Source: Cephalothrix spiralis (Eukaryota > Nemertea > Palaeonemertea > Archinemertea > Cephalotrichidae). From it: DNA of 14,657 nucleotides. Numbering within the stretch: the stretch's first letter is position 1; every line of letters starts with the position of its first letter. A model generated the notes under the pieces. The model was not told where the DNA came from and made no database searches. It saw only the letters and a list, made by a program, of their open reading frames with translations. The position numbers and the translations under genes are program-made. The DNA lies in the NCBI GenBank assembly GCA_032353305.1, contig JAUCNG010043336.1, positions 1-14,657 on the forward strand, read 5' to 3'. Below are positions 9,158 through 14,657 of the stretch, in pieces.

Positions 9158-9202
9158 TATTGCCCTCGTCTGCTAATGCCCGAGTCGCAGACGAGGGCAA
9201 TA
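9158..9202. repeat. 16-bp perfect inverted repeat, 13-base loop
   Basis: tattgccctcgtctgc (9158-9173) and gcagacgagggcaata (9187-9202) are exact complements. Weaker pairing continues outward (gttac and cgagta on the left against tactcg- and gtaac-like blocks on the right). The right arm is the start of the dispersed repeat shared with 5465-5530, so this appears to be a foldback copy of that family. Confidence 0.75.
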
Positions 9203-9248
9203 TATAAAAATACGAGTGTCGGTAACTTTTTATTACTCGAGACCGATG
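9184..9248 (+). repeat. Dispersed repeat copy 2 (paired with 5465-5530)
   Basis: It shares gtcgcagacgag, tacgagtg, gtaac-ttttatt and cgaga with 5465-5530, in order. Unlike copy 1, it is joined to an inverted arm at 9158-9173. The element family is not recognised. Confidence 0.6.
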
Positions 9249-9836
9249 AGACTATTGCACGAATGACCAACAGATATCGAAGAAATACAAATAAATAATA
9301 TCTAGTTTCTAAGCATAAATAAATAATCCAGTCTACCCTTCCATGGATCGTTCCCGATTACGTGCCATCCTAATTAACAATGGTAAATACACACCCATTC
9401 AGACTTTTGAATTCTGACTGTGAACTTAATTACAGAAATGGGCCATTTTTTGTTATTGGTTTTTCGATGCAAACACAATAGAATCGATAAAATGTATAAA
9501 TAGGGCGACCGTCAACTGTCCCTGACTGTCCTTAAATTTTTTACGATCATCTTATTTACACATTATGATTACATTCATCATACAAATATCAGTTCTAACA
9601 TTAAATCAACTGTTGAATAATAAAAAAACTCTCAACTTACCCAGTGAAAATACATTCATGAAAAAATATTGGTGGAAATATTTTTCGACTTTAGAGAACA
9701 CTTCTATTGAAATCCCAGCGCCCGGGTCCCAGCGTCGAACAATGAATATAGCGTATAACGAGAGCATTTGGCTTCTGTTCAAACAAATTACAGGCCTCAC
9801 AGTTCTCCTTAAATATGACCATTCCTCCTACATGTA

Positions 9837-10080
9837 AAATCTCCTAAAATATGATAATTTCTCCTAAAATCCTATTTTGATGAAAATGGTTTAATACATA
9901 CATGTATATATAAACAATTTTTATGGCCCATCCATGAATATTGATTTATTGAAAAGCAAAACTTCTTGTTTTTAGTAAAGGAAAGATCCACTCATATTAT
10001 CATAAAATCTCATAAATAGTTAGCAAATCCCCTAAAAATCTCCTAAAATTTAAAAAAATCTCCTAAAATCCTAAAATTGA
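9837..10080. repeat. Patches of the tctcctaaaat repeat
   Basis: Two clusters, 9837-9870 and 10025-10080, contain repeated tctcctaaaat and cctaaaat units separated by ordinary AT-rich sequence. They match the style of the tract at 8045-8210. Confidence 0.5.
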
Positions 10081-10398
10081 GATCGCAAAAATGACTGAAA
10101 TTAGACAAAAAATGAATATCCATGAGTAAAAAATAGATAAAAGATGAAAAGATATTATTAGATTTTAAAAAACTATATGATTACTGAAAACTGAAAACCT
10201 CAGAAAAGTCGGGGAATCACATATTTATGCCAAAAGCAAAGGGAGAGGGAAAACTTAGGGAATCGCCCTCTGGACCGACCCCTCATAAATGAATACTCAG
10301 TATTCATTAGAAACCAGAACGGACGAATTTTTTGGCTAGCTAGGATACTTTAATAGTGAAAACGGAATGTTGTACGTATGATATATTTTAAATTTTAG

Positions 10399-10527
10399 GT
10401 AGCACAGTGTGAAATATTTGCTAGTATGTGGGTAAGGAATGGACTACAAATCAAAGGCCAAGCTATGACGTATGTGCAATGTCATTTCTGCAATTCGATG
10501 GTGGATGCCGACTTGTTCTTGCTCCAG
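10399..10527 (+). CDS. UBR3: UBR3 exon [13 protein letters not shown] block
   Basis: The acceptor aattttag ends at 10398 and the donor gttagt starts at 10528. The exon has 129 nt, exactly 43 codons in phase 0. It reads [20 protein letters not shown], then [20 protein letters not shown], then [21 protein letters not shown] is almost invariant in UBR3 family members that I recall. This exon and exon B give the firmest identification. A tRNA-like repeat starts only about 40 bases past the donor. Confidence 0.96.
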
Positions 10528-10565
10528 GTTAGTGGATTTTCATAAGTCAAAGCTGTTCAGTTTCC

Positions 10566-10745
10566 GGTGCTAGTAGTGGCGTAATGGAAGTGCGATGGGC
10601 CTCCATTCAGGAGGTACCTAGTTCGACTCTCCTCGTGGATATCATACACAGACTGGATTCTGGTAGGCTCGGTCAGTATTAATTCGTTGATTGGGACGCT
10701 GTCCCTCCCTTCGGAGTAAACCCGACTTTACTCGGTATATAGAAA
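10566..10745 (+). mobile_element. Candidate tRNA-derived SINE (head plus body)
   Basis: The head has an A-box match, tggcgtaatgga (10577-10588), and a B-box match, agttcgactct (10620-10630). Start-to-start spacing is 43 bases, as in tRNA genes. gcctc-cattcag-gaggt between them can form an anticodon-like stem, but the acceptor and T stems are degenerate. Immediately downstream, 10660-10745 carries the body that recurs inverted at 4095-4172. A Pol III head followed by a repeated body is the usual SINE layout. The 3' end, any tail and target duplications are not identified. Confidence 0.6.
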
Positions 10746-10857
10746 ATAGATTAGAGTGCAGGGGGGAATACGAGCAAGTGGACCGTCTGTGTTTATTTCG
10801 AGAAGTCCATCTGCCGCCCGTTCTATATAAGTGAAATGAAGCGGGCACAAAGAATTG

Positions 10858-11467
10858 AAATGCATTCCATCGCTGAAAATTTGCTTTTGGGGTAAATCGA
10901 CCCCAAGGAATCCACAAATGACGTCAAAAACATTCCTAGTTTTAGATTTCGAGATAATCAGGATTTTTTCCGCCGTATTATTGGATTATCCATTAATTCA
11001 ACTTATTTCAGCTTATTTAAGGGGATTCTTAACAGCTTTTTGACACGCATGAGAGAGAAAATGCGACTTCGCAATGTAGATTGTGTAAATCAAGAACATT
11101 TGTTTACATCGAATCCGGATAAGAATGGATTTGATCCGGATTTAAGAAAATATCTCATTGAATACAATACACTTTGATGGTTGAATTCGATTAATGATTA
11201 TTCTCTAGAAAACTCATCCGGAGTTATTTCGCAGAACAAAATGTAAAATATTGAATTTTCGTTAATCCGGACATCCGGAGAAAGCGTCTGGAGGAAGAAA
11301 ACAGCCTATTAAATAAATATTTAAGTTGAAACCAAATTGACTGTATTAATAATCCTTTCGGTAGCTAGTCTGGAGTGTTTTGGGGTTAGTACCTTGTTTT
11401 CTTCAAGCTGGGTGCTCATTGGGGTCGATTTACCTTAAAACCAAATTTTCAGCGATAGAATGCATTT
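10858..11467. mobile_element. Element bounded by 48-bp inverted repeats (~610 bp)
   Basis: The left arm 10858-10905 begins aaatgcattccatcgctgaa. The right arm 11420-11467 is its complement with four mismatches by eye. The arms end inward at ggtaaatcgacccca. The interior (about 510 bases) has no credible ORF but holds a cluster of atccgga motifs at 11112-11281. This looks like a non-autonomous DNA transposon or foldback element. No target-site duplication was recognised. Confidence 0.65.
11112..11281. repeat. Cluster of five atccgga motifs
   Basis: aatccggat (11112-11120) and atccggatt (11134-11142) form a 9-bp inverted repeat. Further atccgga or atccgg copies lie near 11215, 11264 and 11272. 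All fall inside the element bounded at 10858 and 11467. They may be transposase-binding subterminal motifs, which is inference only. Confidence 0.55.
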
Positions 11468-11579
11468 TAGATTTTTTCTTCTCTCCAGTGACCCATGTAC
11501 CCAGGACCCACTGAATTTATGCTTATCTAAAAATTGTACGAAACTTTACGACGGTCTAACATTATGTTTCACTTTTTAG

Positions 11580-11632
11580 GTCTGTGCATCCAAACTCGAC
11601 CCTGATTACTTCTTGCAGGAAATGTTAAAAAG
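11580..11632 (+). CDS. UBR3: UBR3 exon H (53-nt small exon)
   Basis: The acceptor cactttttag ends at 11579 and the donor gtatga starts at 11633. The exon has 53 nt: 17 codons plus two bases, so the next intron is phase 2. It reads VCASKLDPDYFLQEMLK and splits an arginine codon with exon I. VCAS-LDPDYF is a UBR3 anchor that directly continues the LLQ end of exon G. It is too short to be found by ORF length and is supported by similarity, splice sites and frame continuity. Confidence 0.93.
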
Positions 11633-12537
11633 GTATGATAACTAAAAATGAAATATATTATTAATGGTTAAAATGTATTGCAGAAGAAAAATCAAAAGCA
11701 GTGCAATTTTTGTTGGATATCATTGTTAATATAATATAAATGTACATCTTCGAATCTGGTAATTCCCTTGGAATAAGTTCTGGTACGCGTTTCTACGCCT
11801 GGGCGGTTTGATCGATTCACTCCGCGCAAAAATAAGTACCAGAACGAGCCCGGCCGGCCGAAAGAATTACCGGATTCCAAGATTTACCACACATACAACA
11901 TTATTATTATGTTTAAAACATTTTAAAAACTATTTACTCTCCCTTCATGTGATAAAACCGATTAAATCTGGTCTTTTAAAGCTCATTAAATCATTTATTA
12001 AATTATGTTTGGCGATTTCGCAGCCACTAATATTTGGTAAGTTTAAGGTCTATTTGTGAATTACGCGTTGACCCGACTCGAGCGTTAGTGACAGATCAGG
12101 AGATAGAAATTCATCCGCGCTAATTAAGATCAATTAATGTGGACGAGAAACGTAGTTTGTCCAGTTTTCCAGTGGTAAAACCGTACGTGTATAAATTTGC
12201 GACCTGCGGGGTACTGATACAAGATTTTAGTACTTAAAGTAGATCAACAGCTCATATTTGATTATAGATGTGTGGTTATATTTTTAAGTATCATGGCATT
12301 CTTCGTTAAAATTGTACATGTATTCCTGCAAGTAACATGGATGACTACCTCCCGTTCTTAAAAGTGGAGGACCCGTCGTTAGGGCCCGCAACCATCGTTA
12401 TTTTCAACGGATTTGATCCATGAGCGATACTAGCACTCTAGCGCGAACACTATTAAATTTGCACTTGCACCGTTATTCCCTGCACCAGTATGCATTTCAT
12501 TGACTAATGCATTAATTGATATGTTTCTATTCCACAG
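11633..12537 (+). other. UBR3: UBR3 intron H-I (905 nt, phase 2)
   Basis: The intron contains the foldback at 11746-11883. The rest (11884-12537) is AT-rich with no feature I can support. ORFs at 11692-11880 (minus) and 11808-12059 (plus) derive from the foldback and its flank. Confidence 0.7.
11746..11883. mobile_element. Foldback/MITE-like element 3 (138 bp)
   Basis: The outer arms atcttcgaatctggtaattc (11746-11765) and gaattaccggattccaagat (11864-11883) pair with two mismatches. An inner 10-bp pair, gttctggtac (11777-11786) and gtaccagaac (11836-11845), is perfect. A short GC-rich insert (cccggccggccg) sits in the right arm only. There is no coding capacity. The sequence is unrelated to elements 1 and 2. 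Confidence 0.7.
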
Positions 12538-12677
12538 GTTTCATATCTTAGAATGGCTGAGCCTCGAGAGTGAGAATCGGAATTCTTTCCCTGGTCTTGA
12601 TAGCAGACAAGAGATAACTTTGGTCGAGGGTTGTTTATCTTCAATTTGTACAATGTTATGGTTTACCAATCTAATGG
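12538..12677 (+). CDS. UBR3: UBR3 exon I (last exon in window)
   Basis: The acceptor ctattccacag ends at 12537 and the donor gtgagt starts at 12678. The exon has 140 nt: one base completes the arginine codon from exon H, then 46 codons plus one base (phase 1 donor). It reads FHILEWLSLESENRNSFPGL, then DSRQEITLVEGCLSSICTML, then WFTNLM. This part is less conserved than exons F-H, but it fits the F-x-x-x-x-L-x-L pattern and the E-G-x-L-x-x segment that follow LDPDYF in UBR3. The next expected segment (homologous to the DDEILRAEMVAQLC region of vertebrate UBR3, from memory) was not found in the remaining 1980 bases. Confidence 0.88.
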
Positions 12678-13742
12678 GTGAGTAGCCTGAGTATGTTTTA
12701 CCGCCTCTCAATAAACAGTAAATTATGGTCAGAGGTGCTCTCTTCTTCTCTTCTAGTAATAGATCGTTCAGACGATCACTGACGATGTCTTTTAGCATTC
12801 GCCAATCAGTAATGAGTACTTAGACACATCTGTTTAGCACGATCTACAAAACTGCATCGTAAGGTTATATGTTATCTAAATCAATATGGCCATGGGGTAA
12901 AGCGTCATCGATCATCTGATATGATCTATTACTAAGTATAGAATACATCTGACTATAGGCAATTGACAGGGTTATCAAACCTTCCATGTTCCTACTTTTT
13001 GGAGAAAACTCTACTTTTTAGATCCACCGCCTATTTTTCCTAATCTGGTCGGTTTTCGATAGCAAAATTATTATTTTTTAAATTTATTACTTTCATTACA
13101 TTATGGCTTGTTAGATTATCATTAATGAATCGGCCGTTGAATTCGCACAGAGAGCCATGCAATGCTCCCCACTGTAACCTCGTCCCTATAATTACTAAAT
13201 TTCACGCCAAAATTTCGGGTAATGTTAACTGTCATACGAACTAGAGTGATGTTTTTAATTTGGCTACTCAATTTCTGAATTTTGAGTGGCCGTTAAGAAC
13301 TCGATTTTTTGCTACCAGCATCCGATGACGTCATAAAAAATGCGCAAATTCATGTAACATTCTGCTCAAATAACTACACCTCTACAGTTTACACGATTGA
13401 AATTTTGAATGTACTAGTAGGTGGATAATTGACATTACATGTACCTTACAAAAAGTAGCTCATTTCAACACTTAGTTTATAACACCATTGCCCCGCGAAA
13501 GGTCCTATATTTTCATATTTTATAACATAAAAGGGTACCTCGAAATGTCTACTTTTAGCTCATTAATTGTACGATTTAATAACTTGGTTTAACCCTCTAG
13601 ACCCTAGAAGAAAAGAAATATCGGTCTTCAAGCCTCTACTGATCTTAAATTGGCTTTCTACTTTTCAAATAGAAACCTCCATTTTTGGGTACAAATTTTC
13701 GATAATTTAGAAATTCCCCAATATACAAAATGCTGTTTTGGT
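12678..13742. other. Start of next UBR3 intron; downstream flank of the GPCR gene
   Basis: The donor gtgagt opens an intron whose acceptor is beyond the window. The 1065 bases to the GPCR stop are AT-rich with scattered ctacttttt/cctattttt motifs and one CRE-like palindrome at 13326-13333. This is also where the 3' end of the minus-strand receptor transcript should lie. The only poly(A)-signal-like word I noticed is ATTAAA on the minus strand at 13580-13575, about 165 bases past the stop, which is weak evidence. No UBR3 exon was found. Confidence 0.6.
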
Positions 13743-14648
13743 TTATTTAGCTAATAATTTACGAAACCCTCTTCTATAATTTGAGTTTGTAAAATAAAGA
13801 AGAGGGTTGAAAACTGAGTTGCCATAAGCTAACAATATCGTGACGTCGTATAGAGTCTTATTAATGCATTCAAAGCCACAAAATGAGTAGAATTGCCATG
13901 CGATAAGATATGGTAACCAACAACCAACAAAACCAAATACAATAACTCCAAGCATGCGCACTGTTTTAACTTCCTGTTTTCGAATGATTGCTTCCGCCGA
14001 ACTTTCCATCCCGGTTCCTGATCGGCGCACTTTGACGGCGCACATTATAAATACATGACAAGATGCCATAGTAATAATAGGAATGAAGTAAAAGATTATT
14101 GTTATTGTTAGTGCAGAATAGAAATCCGGTGAAAAATAGCATGTATTCTCTGGTATTTTACGTTTGTTCAAATCACTAACTCTCTTATACGTTATATAAC
14201 TGCACCAAAAGGCAAAACAAATAATCCAAACAGAAGTGCATAAACAATAAGCCTTTCGACGTGTTTTATTCCTCATGTGTTTCAGGGGGTTTGTTATAGC
14301 ACTATGCCTTTCGAAAGCAATTAGGCATATATGCTGAAAGCTAACCCCAGAACATGCGAAATCGGCGACACTCCAAACTGTACAGAAAACCTCGCCAAAA
14401 GGCCAGATATGGTAAAACGTATAAAAAGCCATTACAGGGATTGAGATAAATCCAACTATCAAATCAGCAATCGCTAGTGAAATGATATAAATATTCGTAA
14501 CGGTATGCAGCCTTTTATCCGTCCGTAACACCAAAATTAATAGGCTATTGCAAATAACAGCTGTAACTGATATTATAATTAACGGTATTGCAGTATCAAT
14601 ATTGTATCCCAAATCATTCGTAGTTTTATTAGCTGACATCGCGGACAT
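13743..14648 (-). CDS. Intronless class A GPCR, amine-receptor-like
   Basis: A 301-residue seven-helix receptor of the plasma membrane ends at a TAA stop (13743-13745). Family landmarks are visible: N34 (1.50), LAIAD with D62 (2.50), HIWPFG in the first outer loop, C89 paired with C170 of outer loop 2, D96 (3.32), E113-R114 (DRY becomes ERH), W141 (4.50), P190 (5.50), E226 (6.30), F240-x-x-C-W-L-P246 (TM6) and N281-P-L-L-Y285 (NPxxY). D96 plus Y275 (7.43) suggest a cationic amine ligand. The third inner loop is short (about 20 residues), and the tail stops right after helix 8 with no palmitoylation cysteine. NKT glycosylation sequons lie at 7-9 and 263-265. The first ATG is used, but no upstream in-frame stop is visible before the window ends, so the N terminus could be longer. 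The gene runs opposite to UBR3 and appears to sit inside its intron. The ligand is unknown; octopamine, histamine and trace-amine-like groups are possible. Confidence 0.92.
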   Translation of the reverse strand: MSAMSANKTTNDLGYNIDTAIPLIIISVTAVICNSLLILVLRTDKRLHTVTNIYIISLAIADLIVGFISIPVMAFYTFYHIWPFGEVFCTVWSVADFACSGVSFQHICLIAFERHSAITNPLKHMRNKTRRKAYCLCTSVWIICFAFWCSYITYKRVSDLNKRKIPENTCYFSPDFYSALTITIIFYFIPIITMASCHVFIMCAVKVRRSGTGMESSAEAIIRKQEVKTVRMLGVIVFGFVGCWLPYLIAWQFYSFCGFECINKTLYDVTILLAYGNSVFNPLLYFTNSNYRRGFRKLLAK

Positions 14649-14657
14649 TATCTGTCC

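Larger units (their letters stand above)
8724..10398 (+). other. UBR3: UBR3 intron F-G (1675 nt, phase 0)
   Basis: The intron contains a hairpin and dispersed repeat at 9158-9248, a small 17-bp inverted repeat at 9089-9105 (attgaac-ata-gttcaat), and tctcctaaaat motif patches at 9837-9870 and 10025-10080. ORFs on both strands at 8894-9270 and 9565-9837 show no domain or codon logic. No exon is seen. Confidence 0.7.
10528..11579 (+). other. UBR3: UBR3 intron G-H (1052 nt, phase 0)
   Basis: Most of the intron is repeat-derived: the tRNA-like head at 10566-10640, the dispersed repeat body at 10660-10745, and the element bounded by 48-bp inverted repeats at 10858-11467. Only the last 110 bases before exon H look unique. 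ORFs at 10642-10917 (minus) and 10855-11043 (plus) fall inside these repeats and are not gene-like. Confidence 0.7.
240..12677 (+). other. UBR3: UBR3 gene, partial: nine internal exons of E3 ubiquitin ligase
   Basis: UBR3 is a large cytosolic RING-type E3 ubiquitin ligase of the N-recognin (UBR box) family. Unlike UBR1 and UBR2, it is not known to bind classical N-degrons. Nine exons join into one uninterrupted frame of 1245 nt (414 complete codons). Anchors recalled from animal UBR3 occur in the correct order: [75 protein letters not shown] and CASKLDPDYF. All introns are GT-AG. In order, the intron phases from the first exon's donor are 0, 1, 1, 0, 0, 0, 0, 2, 1. The encoded region is the helical part after the UBR box and before the RING. 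Neither zinc domain, nor the start or stop codon, is in the window, so the gene extends beyond both ends. Intact frame and splice sites argue for a functional gene. UBR1/UBR2 paralogues are less likely because the anchors are UBR3-specific; this rests on memory, not a search. Confidence 0.93.

Noticed and set aside
8894-9837. Several short ORFs on both strands
   Set aside because: They overlap hairpin and repeat sequence and each other, and show no recognisable protein.
10566-10640. Functional tRNA gene
   Set aside because: The Pol III boxes are good, but the acceptor and T stems fail and position 33 is not T; the repeat body downstream favours a SINE.
12541-12798. 85-residue minus-strand ORF
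   Set aside because: It is the antisense shadow of UBR3 exon I.
12678-13742. A further UBR3 exon before the GPCR
   Set aside because: I looked for the segment expected after the exon I region and found no matching frame with splice sites.

Overview
This is a stretch of an animal (metazoan) nuclear genome, not bacterial. It is AT-rich, and its coding information lies in short exons with clean GT-AG introns. The introns are full of decayed foldback elements, tRNA-derived sequences and a minisatellite. Protein similarity and repeat style suggest a non-vertebrate animal, probably a marine-type invertebrate. I cannot name the phylum from sequence alone.

The + strand from 240 to 12677 carries nine consecutive internal exons of UBR3, a very large E3 ubiquitin ligase related to the N-recognins: 240-373, 2177-2405, 3787-3963, 4671-4804, 5624-5716, 8568-8723, 10399-10527, 11580-11632 and 12538-12677. 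Joined, they total 1245 nt (414 complete codons plus partial codons at both ends) in one open frame. All internal junction phases agree and no stop interrupts the frame. They encode part of the helical region between the N-terminal UBR box and the RING domain. The 5' exons (start codon, UBR box) and 3' exons (RING, C-terminal cap) lie outside the window.

The - strand from 14648 to 13743 carries an intact, intronless class A GPCR of 301 residues with amine-receptor hallmarks and an unusual ligand pocket. Because UBR3 is incomplete at 12677, this gene appears to be nested, antisense, inside the UBR3 intron that starts at 12678. No functional link between the two genes is evident.

The introns hold: two back-to-back foldback (MITE-like) elements at 851-1068 and 1079-1303; a roughly 12.7-copy 40/41-bp minisatellite at 3145-3652 with embedded palindromes; a repeat body at 4095-4172 that recurs inverted at 10660-10745 next to a tRNA-like head at 10566-10640; a second tRNA-like sequence on the - strand at 6741-6818; a perfect 27-bp palindrome at 6296-6322; an element flanked by 48-bp inverted repeats at 10858-11467; and a smaller foldback at 11746-11883. 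I saw no CRISPR array, rRNA, complete functional tRNA, or intact transposase or reverse-transcriptase gene. The most interesting content is the nested receptor and the density of palindromic elements within one gene.
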